Part shown: positions 1 through 8,703 of the stretch, piece after piece
Position numbering within the stretch: position 1 is the stretch's first letter
How the letters are laid out: each line of letters starts with the position of its first letter
NCBI GenBank assembly: GCA_018606725.1
Contig: JAGYID010000093.1
Location: 1 to 32,033 of the forward strand
Length of the DNA: 32,033 nt
Source: Acidobacteriota bacterium
GTDB taxonomy: Bacteria; Acidobacteriota; Polarisedimenticolia; Gp22-AA2
Direction of reading: 5' to 3'
Notes under the pieces: generated by a model
Told to the model about the DNA's origin: nothing
Databases searched by the model: none
The model's input: only the letters and a program-made list of their open reading frames with translations
Made by a program: the position numbers and the translations under genes

Positions 1-1112
1 TCCGCGGCGGCTCGGTGGCGGCCGCCAACTGCGCCTCGTGCCACGGCTCGCACGACATCCGCCCGTCGAGCGACCCGCGCAGCAGCGTCAACCCGGCCAG
101 GCTGGCGGCAACCTGCGGCCAATGCCACCCCGGCGCCAATGTCCGCTTCGCCAGGGGCAAGGTCCACCTGGAACTGACCCGGGCGGACGATCCGGCGCTG
201 TACTGGATCGCGACCATCTACACCGTCCTGATCGTCCTGACCGTCGGCGGAATGTTCGCGCACAACCTGCTCGACTTCGTCCGCAAGGCGCGGCACCGCC
301 TGCGGATCCGGCGCGGCGCCGAGCCGGCCGGGCTGGAAGAAGCCGAAGCTCGTGACAGCGGCGCGCTCTACTTGAGGATGACGCTCGGCGAGCGGCTGCA
401 GCACGCCGCCCTGCTCATCAGCTTCACCGTGCTGGTGATCACCGGCTTCATGCTCCGCTATCCGGAGGCGTGGTGGGTGGAGAGCCTCCGGCGCTTCGAT
501 GAAAACCTGTTCGACCAGCGCAGCTGGGTGCACCGCGTGGCCGGCGTCGTCATGGTCATCGCCTCGGTCGTCCACTTGTGGTATCTGACCCTGACGGCGC
601 GCGGCCGGCAGTTCATGCGCGACATCCTGCTCGGCCCCGGCGACCTGCGCGACGCCGTGCAGTCGGTCGGCTACAATCTCGGGCTGCGCCGGACCCGGCC
701 GCGATTCGGGCGGTTCAGCTACATCGAGAAGAGCGAGTACTGGGCGCTGGTGTGGGGCACCATGGTCATGGCGGCGACCGGAGTCGTCCTGTGGTTCGAG
801 GATCCCGCCATCGCGTTTCTGGGCAAGCTCGGCTGGGACATCTCGCGCACCATCCACTTCTACGAGGCGGTGCTGGCGACGCTGGCGATCATCGTTTGGC
901 ATCTGTACTTCGTGATCTTCAACCCCGACGTCTATCCGCTGAACCCGGCGTTCCTGACCGGCACGCTCAGCGAGTCGGAGATGGAGGAGGAGCACCCGCT
1001 CGAGCTCGAGACGATCCGCCGCCGGCGGCTGGAGGAGGAGGCCCGGGCGCAGCAGGAGCCTGGAGCGCGCGAGGGCGCGTCGGCTCCGGAGGGGCACGAT
1101 GAACGGACCTGA
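1..1112 (+). CDS. Multihaem cytochrome c / cytochrome b561 fusion, 5' partial (CbcL-like layout)
   Basis: The reading frame is open to the left window edge, so the N-terminus and probably more haem sites are missing. The visible part starts with two CXXCH haem-c motifs (CASCH, CGQCH). A hydrophobic anchor follows, then a four-helix cytochrome b domain of the FdnI/HydC type with histidines in helix-embedded contexts (LQHAAL, WVHRV, VVHLW, TIHFYE, VWHLYF) that can ligate two b haems. The C-terminal tail is charged and Glu/Arg rich. A multihaem c domain fused to a di-haem b561 domain is the layout of Geobacter CbcL, an inner-membrane quinol oxidase feeding extracellular respiration. A role in moving electrons from menaquinol to periplasmic haem proteins is therefore likely, by inference. 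The 3' end overlaps the Rieske gene by 14 nt, so the two are co-transcribed. Confidence 0.85.
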   Translation, partial: RGGSVAAANCASCHGSHDIRPSSDPRSSVNPARLAATCGQCHPGANVRFARGKVHLELTRADDPALYWIATIYTVLIVLTVGGMFAHNLLDFVRKARHRLRIRRGAEPAGLEEAEARDSGALYLRMTLGERLQHAALLISFTVLVITGFMLRYPEAWWVESLRRFDENLFDQRSWVHRVAGVVMVIASVVHLWYLTLTARGRQFMRDILLGPGDLRDAVQSVGYNLGLRRTRPRFGRFSYIEKSEYWALVWGTMVMAATGVVLWFEDPAIAFLGKLGWDISRTIHFYEAVLATLAIIVWHLYFVIFNPDVYPLNPAFLTGTLSESEMEEEHPLELETIRRRRLEEEARAQQEPGAREGASAPEGHDERT

Positions 1113-1545
1113 GACGACCTCGATCGAGCGGCGGGGGGTGCTGACCTGGCTCATCCGCGGGTTCCTGGCGATCTGGGCGCTCGGCGCCGGCGTCCTCGGC
1201 ATCTCGTTCCTGAAGGCACCGTCGTCGGAGAAGCGGCCCGGCGAGCGGCAGCTGCGCTGCGGCAGCTTCTCGACGCTGGCGATCGGCGAGGCGCGCCTGG
1301 TCCGTCACGGGGCCGAGCCGCTATTCGTGGTGCGGGTCTCCGACTCGCAGGTCACCGCCGTCTCGGCGGTGTGCACCCATCTGCGCTGCGTCTTGAAGTG
1401 GGATGGCGACAAGGGCACCTTCCAGTGCCCCTGCCACAACGGCGCCTTCGATCGCGCCGGCATCGTTCTGTCCGGCCCGCCCAAGAAGCCTCTGCCGCAG
1501 TATCCGGCGGAGGTGCGGGCCGACGAGATCATCGTCCACACCTGA
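1099..1545 (+). CDS. Rieske 2Fe-2S protein of a cytochrome bc-type complex
   Basis: A 148-residue protein with one N-terminal membrane helix (about residues 14-38) and a periplasmic Rieske fold. Both cluster-binding boxes are intact: C92-T-H94-L-R-C97 and C110-P-C112-H113-N-G. They supply the two Cys and two His ligands plus the Cys pair for the stabilising disulfide. The arginine in the first box and the NG in the second differ from the common CTHLGC and CPCHGS forms. A purine-rich site (GGAGGGG, 1088-1094) lies 4 nt before the ATG. The gene lies directly before cytochrome b. In such complexes the Rieske protein takes the first electron from quinol at the Qo site and passes it to a c-type haem, here presumably on the multihaem proteins encoded next. 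Confidence 0.95.
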   Translation: MNGPETTSIERRGVLTWLIRGFLAIWALGAGVLGISFLKAPSSEKRPGERQLRCGSFSTLAIGEARLVRHGAEPLFVVRVSDSQVTAVSAVCTHLRCVLKWDGDKGTFQCPCHNGAFDRAGIVLSGPPKKPLPQYPAEVRADEIIVHT

Positions 1546-1567
1546 GAGATCCTGGCAGGAGGCCGAC

Positions 1568-2695
1568 GTGGCGGCGGATGCAGGCGGCAAACGGTCGATC
1601 CGGAGCTGGCTCGAGGCGCGGTTGAACCTGACCGAGATCGCCTCGTTCCTGAGCGTGTTCGGTCTGCTGCCCGCCGAGCTGGACACCCGCAAGCCGCTGC
1701 GCGAGGCGCTCGACGAGGCGTTGTCGCGGCCGCTGCCGTCGTATGCCCGCTGGCCCCGCATCATGGGGATCCTGTCGTTCATCCTGTTCCTGGTGCTCGC
1801 CGTCAGCGGCATGATGCTGGCGTTCTACTACCAGCCGACCGCCTCGGAGGCCTACGGCTCGGTCACCTCGATCGCCCGCGATGTCACCGGCGGGACTCTG
1901 GTGAACCAGGTGCACCGCTGGGCGGCGACGCTCCTGCTGCTCATCCTGGCGGCGCGTATCGTCCGTTTCTATTTTGGGGGCATGTACGGCCGTTCGCGCG
2001 AGGTGATCTGGATGCTGGCGATGGTCACCTTCGTGGTGGCGACCTTCGCCGATCTGACCGGGCGCCTGCTGCCGTGGGACGCCCGCGGCTACTGGACGAC
2101 GGTGCGGGCCCGCGAGGTCACCGATGCGCTGCCGCTCATCGGGCCGTTGTTCTCCTTCCTGGTCGGCGGCTCCGGCCTGGACTCGCTGGTTCTGACCCGC
2201 TTCTACATCCTGCACATCGTCGTCTGGCCGTTCCTGCTCCTGGCGCTGTTCTACCTGCACTTCTCCAGCGTGCGCCGCGTCGGCCTGTCGTCGGTCGCCG
2301 ACGGACCTGGCAGCCGCTCGCTCCGGGTGGTGCTCTACGATCTGTTGTTGATCGTGGTGTTCCTGATCGGGGCTTTGGCGACGCTGGCTATCTTCATGCC
2401 GCAATCTTTCGACGTCGCCGCCGACCCGTTCGCCACCCCGCCCGGGGCGCGCCCGCCCTGGTACCTGCTGGCGCCGCACGCGCTGCTCGAATCGTTCCCG
2501 CCCCTGGTGCCGCGCTTTCTGCGCGGCCTGTTCCTCGAAGCGTTGTTCGTGGCGGTGCTGCTGCTGCCGTTCCTCGACCGGCGGGCCGGCGAGCGGCCCG
2601 GGCGGCGACCGGCGGCGATCGCGCTGGGGGCGCTCGCCCTGCTCGTGTGGGCCGCGCTGATCTGGAAGGGCTGGCACCTGGAGGGGCCGCGATGA
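1568..2695 (+). CDS. Cytochrome b (b6/subunit IV fusion type) with altered haem ligand and Qo motif
   Basis: The GTG at 1568 is chosen because AGGAGG (1557-1562) precedes it by 5 nt and it follows the Rieske stop; longer starts would overlap the Rieske gene. The product has 375 residues and about seven membrane helices, corresponding to cytochrome b6 joined to subunit IV. Helix B has the first haem ligand H116 (VHRW), but the residue 14 further on, normally the second histidine, is R130. Helix D has both histidines, H216 and H231. The PWD motif before the Qo loop is present. The Qo-site PEWY motif reads P296-P-W-Y299, so its proton-accepting glutamate is absent. The protein should oxidise quinol with the Rieske partner, but a conventional Q-cycle is doubtful. 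The stop overlaps the next ATG (ATGA at 2692). Confidence 0.93.
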   Translation: MAADAGGKRSIRSWLEARLNLTEIASFLSVFGLLPAELDTRKPLREALDEALSRPLPSYARWPRIMGILSFILFLVLAVSGMMLAFYYQPTASEAYGSVTSIARDVTGGTLVNQVHRWAATLLLLILAARIVRFYFGGMYGRSREVIWMLAMVTFVVATFADLTGRLLPWDARGYWTTVRAREVTDALPLIGPLFSFLVGGSGLDSLVLTRFYILHIVVWPFLLLALFYLHFSSVRRVGLSSVADGPGSRSLRVVLYDLLLIVVFLIGALATLAIFMPQSFDVAADPFATPPGARPPWYLLAPHALLESFPPLVPRFLRGLFLEALFVAVLLLPFLDRRAGERPGRRPAAIALGALALLVWAALIWKGWHLEGPR

Positions 2696-3894
2696 AGCAC
2701 GCATCGGTGCTCCTGGCGGTCCTGTTCGCCGCGGCGACAGCCGCGGCCCGCGCCAACGAGGCGGGGATGTGCGGCGTCTGCCACTCCGACGTTCGCGTGC
2801 AGTTCGAGCAGGGGGTGCACCGGAGCGAGGGAATCGCCTGCACCACCTGCCATGGCGGTGACGTCGCCGCGACGACGGTCGAGGGCGCCCATCGCGCCGG
2901 CTTCCGGGGGGTGCCGCGGCGGCGCGACATCCCGGCGCTGTGCGCCTCCTGCCACGGCGACATTGCCCGCATGCGGCCGTACAACCTGCCGTCGGACCAG
3001 TTCGCCCTCTACCAGACGTCACAGCACGGCCGGCGGCTGGCCAAGGGCGACCCGAACGTGGCGGTCTGCACCGACTGTCACGGCGTGCACGAGATCCGCC
3101 GGCGCGACGATCCGCGGAGCCGCGTCTTCCCGCGCAACATCCCGTCCACCTGCGCCCGCTGCCACGGCGACGCCGCGCTGATGAAGAAGTACGGCCGCAC
3201 CGACAACCCGTACGCCGACTACGCCGCGGGGGTGCACGGCCGCGCCTTCCTGGAGAACGCCAGCGATGCGGCGCCCGAGTGCACGCGCTGCCACGGCAGC
3301 CACGGCGCCACGCCGCCCGGTCTCGGCGACGTCGAGAAGGTGTGCGGGCAGTGTCACGCCACGACGCGCCAGTACTTCCTCGAGGGGCCGCACAAGAAGG
3401 CGATGGACGACGCCGGGCTGCCGGAGTGCGCCGCCTGTCATCACAACCACAAGACGCCGCCGGCCGGGGTGGAGATGCTCGACAGCGTCTGTCTGCAGTG
3501 CCACGCCGCCGACTCGGAGCAGCAGAAGCTGGCGGGGACGATGAAGGGGATGTTCACCGACGCCGCCCGCGAGATCGACGAGGCCCGCCACCTGGTCGAG
3601 GAGGCGGCCCGCATCCCGCTTTACGTCGACGACTACCAGGCGCGTCTGGAGGACGCCCGCACGGCCCTCATGGAGTCGTTCCCGGTGATGCACGCCCTCG
3701 ACACGGGCCGGGTCGAGCCGCACACCCGGCGGGCCCGGTCGATCGCCGCCGAGGTCAGCGGCGAGATCCACGAGAAGCTGGCCGGTCGCTGGTGGCGCAA
3801 GGTCGGCCTCGGCCTGTTCTGGTTCTATCTCCTGCTGACGGCGGCGATCCTGGTTCGCGCCCGCCACCGGGCCGCCGCGGAAAGCCGCCACTGA
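2692..3894 (+). CDS. Nine-haem cytochrome c with C-terminal membrane anchor
   Basis: A 400-residue exported protein. A Sec signal peptide (about residues 1-22) is followed by nine CXXCH haem-c sites from residue 27 (CGVCH) to residue 267 (CLQCH). A haem-free, probably helical region comes next, then a single membrane anchor near residues 372-390 (GLFWFYLLLTAAIL). Many extra histidines between the motifs suggest bis-His ligation. The chosen ATG lies after GGAGGGG and overlaps the cytochrome b stop, so translation is coupled; the longer frame upstream is only a shadow of the cytochrome b gene. It probably replaces cytochrome c1/f as the acceptor for the Rieske protein and hands electrons on to the 18-haem protein. 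Multihaem subunits of this kind occur in Geobacter Cbc-type menaquinol oxidoreductases. Confidence 0.92.
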   Translation: MKHASVLLAVLFAAATAAARANEAGMCGVCHSDVRVQFEQGVHRSEGIACTTCHGGDVAATTVEGAHRAGFRGVPRRRDIPALCASCHGDIARMRPYNLPSDQFALYQTSQHGRRLAKGDPNVAVCTDCHGVHEIRRRDDPRSRVFPRNIPSTCARCHGDAALMKKYGRTDNPYADYAAGVHGRAFLENASDAAPECTRCHGSHGATPPGLGDVEKVCGQCHATTRQYFLEGPHKKAMDDAGLPECAACHHNHKTPPAGVEMLDSVCLQCHAADSEQQKLAGTMKGMFTDAAREIDEARHLVEEAARIPLYVDDYQARLEDARTALMESFPVMHALDTGRVEPHTRRARSIAAEVSGEIHEKLAGRWWRKVGLGLFWFYLLLTAAILVRARHRAAAESRH

Positions 3895-5711
3895 TGACGA
3901 CGCCCGGAGACCCCGGGGCCCCAGCAGGGCCCCTCGCCCGCTTGCGGGCGCGCCTCGCCTCCGCCCCGCTGCGCACCGCCGGCTTCGCCGCCGCGCTGCT
4001 CGTGGCCATCGGCATCGTCGCCACCGGCACCGCGATGGAGGTCAGCAGCCGGCCCCGCTTCTGCGGCTCCTGCCACATCATGGCGCCGTATTACGAGTCG
4101 TGGAAGGACTCGTCGCACAAGAACATCGCCTGCGTCGAATGCCACATCCCGCCGGGCGTCACCGCCGAGCTGCGCAAGAAGTACGAGGCGCTGTCGATGG
4201 TGGCGCGCTACTTCACCGGCACGTACGGCACCAACCCCTGGACCGAGATCGACGACGCCGCCTGCCTGCGCTGCCACGAGCGGCGCCTGCTGATCGGCAA
4301 GGAGCTGATCGGCGATGTGCTGTTCGACCACGCCGCCCACCTGGTCGAGATGCGGCGCGGCAAGACGCTGCGCTGCACCTCCTGCCACTCACAGATCGTC
4401 CAGGGAAGCCACATCGCCGTGACCACGTCGACCTGCATCCTGTGTCACTTCAAGGGGCAGGTCGCGGGGTTCGGCACGGCGCGCTGCACCCTGTGCCATC
4501 ACGTCCCCGACAAAGTCGTCAAGGCGGGCAGCACCACCTTCAATCACGCCGATGCATCGCGCTTCGGGATGGACTGTACCTGGTGCCACGCCCGGCCGGA
4601 GGGCAGCGACGGCGAGGTGCCGCGCGAGCGCTGCGTGACCTGCCACAACCAGGCGGCCCGCCTGGAGAAGTACGGCGACACGGACCTGCTGCACCGCAAG
4701 CACGTCACCGAGCACAAGGTCGACTGTCTCGACTGCCACCTGTCGATCCAGCACGTCGCCCCGGCCCGGGTCGAGGCGGCCGCCGCCCGCATCGAGTCGG
4801 CGGCCTCCGCCTGCCGCTCGTGCCACGCCGCCGGGCATTCGCCGCAGCTCAGCCTGTACACGGGGACGGGGGGACGCGGTGTTACGCCGATGCCCAGTCC
4901 GATGTTCGAGGCTGGCGTGCGCTGCGAGGGCTGCCACATCACCCTGCCCGGCCACGGCGGCGCGGTCAACCGCGCCTCGGACGTCGCCTGCATGGCCTGC
5001 CACGGCCCGAAGTACCGCGCCATCTACATGTCGTGGAAGGACGGCGCCGCCAGCCGGGTCGCCGCCCTGCGCCGCCAGGTCGACGAAACGGCGCGCGCCC
5101 TCGGCGGCGCCCCGCCGGCGGCGTTCGCCGACGCGCGTCACAACTTCGATCTGGTGGCGGCCGGCCGCGGCGTCCACAACATCGGCTACGCCTACGCCCT
5201 GCTGCGCCGCTCGCACGACGATCTGAACGCGGCGCGCCGGTCGCGCGGTCTGGCGCCGCTGCCGACGCCGTGGAAGGAGGCGCCCTTCCAGTCGGCCTGC
5301 CTGGCGTGCCACGAGGGGATCGAGGCACAGCGCGGCGAAATCTTCGGTCGCGCCTTCGCCCACGAGCCGCACGTCGTGGGGGCGAAGCTCGACTGCGCGA
5401 ACTGCCATCGCCCGCACGAGGAGCGCCAGAAGGGGGAGAGCGTCCGCTTCGAGGCCTCGGGCTGCGAAGCCTGCCACCACCGGGCGTCGACGGGCGCGCC
5501 GGGCACGGCCGCCGGGGCCGGGGCCCCACCGGCCGACTGCCTGACCTGCCACGCCGGCATCCGCCAGAAAAAGGTCAAGAGTTTCCGCGGCGATTTCGAC
5601 CACGCCTTCCATCTGGACGAGGCCGGCCAGACCTGCGCCGACTGCCACGACCTGTCGTCGGCGCCGCCTCGCCTCAAGCAGGACACCTGCGCCGGCTGCC
5701 ACGAAGGCTGA
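3894..5711 (+). CDS. Eighteen-haem cytochrome c with NapC/NirT-like N-terminus
   Basis: A 605-residue protein starting at the ATG inside TGATG (the upstream stop and this start share one base). After a single N-terminal membrane helix (about residues 26-46) comes a NapC/NirT/NrfH-like segment: CGSCH at residue 57, a MAPYYESW stretch, then CVECH with nearby histidines. I count eighteen CXXCH motifs in all, the last (CAGCH) at the extreme C-terminus. NapC/NirT proteins take electrons from membrane quinol and relay them into the periplasm. Here the domain heads a long haem chain, so the protein could be a second quinol entry point or a wire from the bc-type complex to a terminal reductase or outer-membrane conduit. 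No terminal reductase or porin gene is visible in the window. Confidence 0.92.
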   Translation: MTTPGDPGAPAGPLARLRARLASAPLRTAGFAAALLVAIGIVATGTAMEVSSRPRFCGSCHIMAPYYESWKDSSHKNIACVECHIPPGVTAELRKKYEALSMVARYFTGTYGTNPWTEIDDAACLRCHERRLLIGKELIGDVLFDHAAHLVEMRRGKTLRCTSCHSQIVQGSHIAVTTSTCILCHFKGQVAGFGTARCTLCHHVPDKVVKAGSTTFNHADASRFGMDCTWCHARPEGSDGEVPRERCVTCHNQAARLEKYGDTDLLHRKHVTEHKVDCLDCHLSIQHVAPARVEAAAARIESAASACRSCHAAGHSPQLSLYTGTGGRGVTPMPSPMFEAGVRCEGCHITLPGHGGAVNRASDVACMACHGPKYRAIYMSWKDGAASRVAALRRQVDETARALGGAPPAAFADARHNFDLVAAGRGVHNIGYAYALLRRSHDDLNAARRSRGLAPLPTPWKEAPFQSACLACHEGIEAQRGEIFGRAFAHEPHVVGAKLDCANCHRPHEERQKGESVRFEASGCEACHHRASTGAPGTAAGAGAPPADCLTCHAGIRQKKVKSFRGDFDHAFHLDEAGQTCADCHDLSSAPPRLKQDTCAGCHEG

Positions 5712-5988
5712 GGCGCCCGCTTTCCGCAGGTTTTTCTCCGGGGGGCCGCGTCGCCGAACCGACTGCGTCCCGGCGGCGCGCGGCGATCGACGCGAGGCGC
5801 TCCGTCCACGACCGGCGGCCGTCCTGAAGCACTTGTCGGGCGTGGCTTTGCGCTCGTGGTCGGGGCGACAAGGCGCGCTTGCTGCGCGGGGCACCGTTCT
5901 TGCTATTTGACGAAGCGGGCTTGCAGGTCCCATCCAATCCTTCGATGCGGCCGCCCAGCTCGGGATCGGACGCGAGTGAGGCAGGTCG

Positions 5989-6396
5989 ATGATCAACACC
6001 CCGGTTCACGCCGAGCCCCCCAAGGTTGCGGAACCGGCGCCTTCGATGAAGTCGGAAACGGTCGGTCTCGCCATCGAGGAGCGTACCGTCGCCGCCGAGG
6101 GCATCAGTCCCTGGAGTCTCGGCCCCCAGTCCCTCGGCGACGACGAGATGGCCGAGTTGTACCTAATGGCCACGCCCCCGGCCTGGCCGAAAAGGATCTG
6201 CTGGCGGTCGCCCGCCTCGCCTGGCAGCGGCGCGGCAACCCGCTGACCCCCCGCAGCGTCGCTGCCGCCCTCGGCTGACCGATGACGGCCACCACACGGG
6301 TCCATGGCCGGGCTTCGCGAGCTCGGGTTCCTGACCGAGAACTCCTACAGCGTCAACATCAGCGGCATCCCCGAGTACACCGTCGCCGGCGCCTGA
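5989..6396 (+). pseudogene. Frame-broken remnant of an unrecognised gene
   Basis: An ATG at 5989, preceded by GAGGCAGGT, opens a frame with a plausible protein start (EPPKVAEPAPS ... SLGDDEMAELYLMA). Near 6168 the sense moves to another frame (LAEKDLLAVARLAWQRRGN, then LTPRSVAAALG and stop at 6278). Near 6275 it moves again (RLTDDGHHTGPWPG), and near 6310 it returns to the first frame (LRELGFLTENSYSVNISGIP, stop at 6396). Joined, the pieces read like one continuous protein of about 135 residues; no single frame does. I do not recognise the family. Three shifts within 150 bp suggest decay, though assembly or sequencing errors in a GC-rich stretch would look the same. The surrounding 5712-5988 and 6397-6508 hold nothing else I can support. 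Confidence 0.45.
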
Positions 6397-6508
6397 GACC
6401 CCGAGTCGATCCTCTCGCTCTCCGCCCCGGGGCATGTGCCTTGCAGCAGTGTTGCTCCTTTCCGTGAGCCACTCCGGTCGGCCGCGGGGGCACTGTGGGG
6501 GTAGTCGA

Positions 6509-7213
6509 ATGAGTTTCATCGGCGACTGGTTCGCGGGCGCGCCGGCGGACAGCTGGTCGTGGAGCCTGCTGCTGGCGGTCGCCGGCGTGACACTGTCGCA
6601 CACGCTGCTCAGCCCCGACCATTACGTGCCGTTCGTGGCCATGGCGCGCGCCCGCGGCTGGAGCGGCCGGCGCGCCGCCTGGGTCACCGGCTTGTGCGGG
6701 GCCGGACATGTCGCTTTCTCGCTCCTGCTGGCGGTCACCGCGGTGTGGCTCGGCGCCGCCGCCACCGGGCTGGAGCGCTTCGACCGGATCCGCGGCGCGG
6801 TCGCCGCCTGGGGGCTGGTCGCGTTCGGTGTCGCGTTCGCGGCGCTTGGCTTGCGGCAGATGGGGCGCGGCACGGTGGCCGGCACGCGCGCGGCCAACGC
6901 AAGCGCGGTCAGGGCGCCGGCGGCAGCCGCCGCCCGCGGCCTGGGGCTGGTGATCGCGCTGTTCATCCTGCGCCCGGCCGAGCCGCTGGTCCCGTTGTTG
7001 ATGCTGCCGACCTGCGGCGGCGACTGGTCGCTGGCGGTCGCGGCGACATTCCTGTCCGCGATCGTGACCATCGGCGCGATGGTGGGGGTGACCCTCGCCG
7101 CCCTGCGCGGGCTGGGGCAGGTCCGGCTTGGACTGGTCGAGCGGTGGACCGTTCCGATCGTCGGCGCGTCGATCGCCGCCACCGGACTCGCGGTGATCGT
7201 GCTGCGAACCTGA
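6509..7213 (+). CDS. NicO/UreH-like membrane transport protein
   Basis: A 234-residue, strongly hydrophobic protein with about six membrane helices. The first helix carries H31-x5-D37-H38 (SHTLLSPDHYVPF), and a second histidine-containing helix follows (GLCGAGHVAFS). An HX5DH-type signature in helix 1 is typical of the nickel/cobalt exporter and urease-accessory UreH/RcnA/NicO superfamily, so divalent metal transport is the most likely role. The metal and direction cannot be read from sequence. The ATG at 6509 gives a normal membrane-protein N-terminus; the longer frame from 6434 adds an unconvincing leader. It converges on the permease gene on the other strand, with 19 bp between stops and no clear terminator. 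No urease or hydrogenase genes are nearby. Confidence 0.7.
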   Translation: MSFIGDWFAGAPADSWSWSLLLAVAGVTLSHTLLSPDHYVPFVAMARARGWSGRRAAWVTGLCGAGHVAFSLLLAVTAVWLGAAATGLERFDRIRGAVAAWGLVAFGVAFAALGLRQMGRGTVAGTRAANASAVRAPAAAAARGLGLVIALFILRPAEPLVPLLMLPTCGGDWSLAVAATFLSAIVTIGAMVGVTLAALRGLGQVRLGLVERWTVPIVGASIAATGLAVIVLRT

Positions 7214-7232
7214 GCGGCGTGCCTGAGCCGGG

Positions 7233-8687
7233 CTAGGACCCTGCGGCCGGCGGCGATGGTCGCCGGCGCCGCAGCCGGGCGGCCAGCGGGTAGAGGACGA
7301 CACCGCTGAGGATCGCCGGCGCGCCATAACGGACGTACTCCTCGCCGCTGCCGAACATCGCCATGACGATCAAGATGATGGGCGGCAGCGTGACCAGCCA
7401 GATGCCGCGGACCCCGAGCGGGATGACGAACCGGTAGCCGGTGGATTCGCTGGCGCCGGGTGCTGTGCCGGCGGGCGCGGACGCCCCTGGCGCGGCGGCG
7501 CCCCCCGGGTCGAGCATCGGCCGGACCCGCACCCGCCACAGGGCTATATATAAGAGGATATAGAGCACCGAGAAGCACCACATCTCCAGCACCAGCAGCG
7601 CCTGGATGATCTTCTCGGACGGGATCAGGGTCAGCGCGGCGTAGATGACCCCACCTGTCAGGAGCGCCACCCACGGCGTGCCGTGCTTCGGATGCGTCCG
7701 CGCCAGGCCGCGCGGCAGGAAGCCGTCCTGCGCCATGGCGAACGGGATGCGCGAGTACGAAAGCGTGTAGGCGTTGAACATCGACAGGCTCGCGACCATG
7801 CCGGCGACGCCGATCCACGACGCCAGCAGCGGCCCGCCGATGATGCTGCCGGCATCGGTGAAGGCGCCGGCGGCGAACGACGTCCAGTCGGAGGTGGCGG
7901 CGAGACTGACCAGCATCGGCAGCAGGTAGGTCGGCACGGTCACCGCGATGGTGATCAGGATGGCGCGCAGGTAGTTGCGGCGCGGGTCCTCCAGTTCCTC
8001 GGCGGCGGTCGACAGCGACTCGTAGCCGGAGTACGACCACATCGCGATCAGCGTGCCGACGCCGAGCGACTTCAGCCACCCCTGGTCGGGCGGTTTCCAG
8101 GGCAGCAGCGGGTTGTGCGTCCAGTGCGCCAGCCCGACCGTGCACAGCACCAGGAACGGGCTGAGGACGAAGACGAGGAAGACGAAGTTGGACCAGCCGA
8201 CCAGCTCGATGCCGCGCAGGTTCGCCCAGGTGCAGGCGACGATCACGACGAGCGGGATGACAAAGCGCATCGACGGCTGCCACGCCTCCGGCAGCAGGCC
8301 GACGGCGGCGCCGCTGTACTCGTACACCAGCAGGGCGCAGGCCGCGCCGTCGCACAGCCCGCCGAGCCAGGCGCACCAGCCGGCCTGGAAGCCCCAGAAG
8401 TCGCCGAACATGATCCGCACCCAGCGGTAGTACCCGCCTTCCACCGGGAAGCGGCTGTTCATCTCTCCCGACGCCAGGCCGAGCGGCAGGCCGTAGAGGA
8501 TCGGCACGAGCAGCAGGAGCAGAGCGGTCAGGCCCGGCCCGGAGACGGCGACGATCTCCTCGATGCCGAACGGGCCGGCGCAGGACAGGGCGTAGACGAG
8601 GCTGACCAGCGGCAGGAAGCGCAGCCCGCGCCGCCGGTGCGGCGCGGCGTGGGCGGCCCGGGTTGGCCCGGGCGGGTCGGCCGACAT
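7233..8687 (-). CDS. APC-superfamily amino acid/amine permease
   Basis: A 484-residue inner-membrane carrier with about twelve hydrophobic helices. The N-terminal part (LRFLPLVSLVYALSCAGPFGIEE) and the following GLTALLLLLVPILYGLPLGLASGEMNS segment are typical of APC-type transporters, as is the central FNAYTLSYSRIPFAMAQDGFLP stretch. A low-complexity Ala/Gly/Pro stretch (about residues 395-415) links late helices. The gene starts 16 bp after the stop of the MttB-family gene on the same strand, so the two almost certainly share a transcript. That makes a methylated amine, betaine or amino-acid derivative a plausible cargo, by context only. APC members carry many amino acids and polyamines, so the substrate remains open. 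Confidence 0.88.
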   Translation of the reverse strand: MSADPPGPTRAAHAAPHRRRGLRFLPLVSLVYALSCAGPFGIEEIVAVSGPGLTALLLLLVPILYGLPLGLASGEMNSRFPVEGGYYRWVRIMFGDFWGFQAGWCAWLGGLCDGAACALLVYEYSGAAVGLLPEAWQPSMRFVIPLVVIVACTWANLRGIELVGWSNFVFLVFVLSPFLVLCTVGLAHWTHNPLLPWKPPDQGWLKSLGVGTLIAMWSYSGYESLSTAAEELEDPRRNYLRAILITIAVTVPTYLLPMLVSLAATSDWTSFAAGAFTDAGSIIGGPLLASWIGVAGMVASLSMFNAYTLSYSRIPFAMAQDGFLPRGLARTHPKHGTPWVALLTGGVIYAALTLIPSEKIIQALLVLEMWCFSVLYILLYIALWRVRVRPMLDPGGAAAPGASAPAGTAPGASESTGYRFVIPLGVRGIWLVTLPPIILIVMAMFGSGEEYVRYGAPAILSGVVLYPLAARLRRRRPSPPAAGS

Positions 8688-8703
8688 GGGCCGCGATTCT
8701 ACT

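Noticed and set aside
2074-2691. Upstream extension of the nine-haem cytochrome frame into the cytochrome b gene
   Set aside because: The extension is an out-of-frame shadow of cytochrome b rich in Arg/Pro/Ala. The ATG at 2692 has a ribosome site, stop overlap and a signal peptide.
5712-5760. Terminator after the cytochrome operon at the T-run near 5731
   Set aside because: A run of five T residues is present, but I found no stable stem directly before it.
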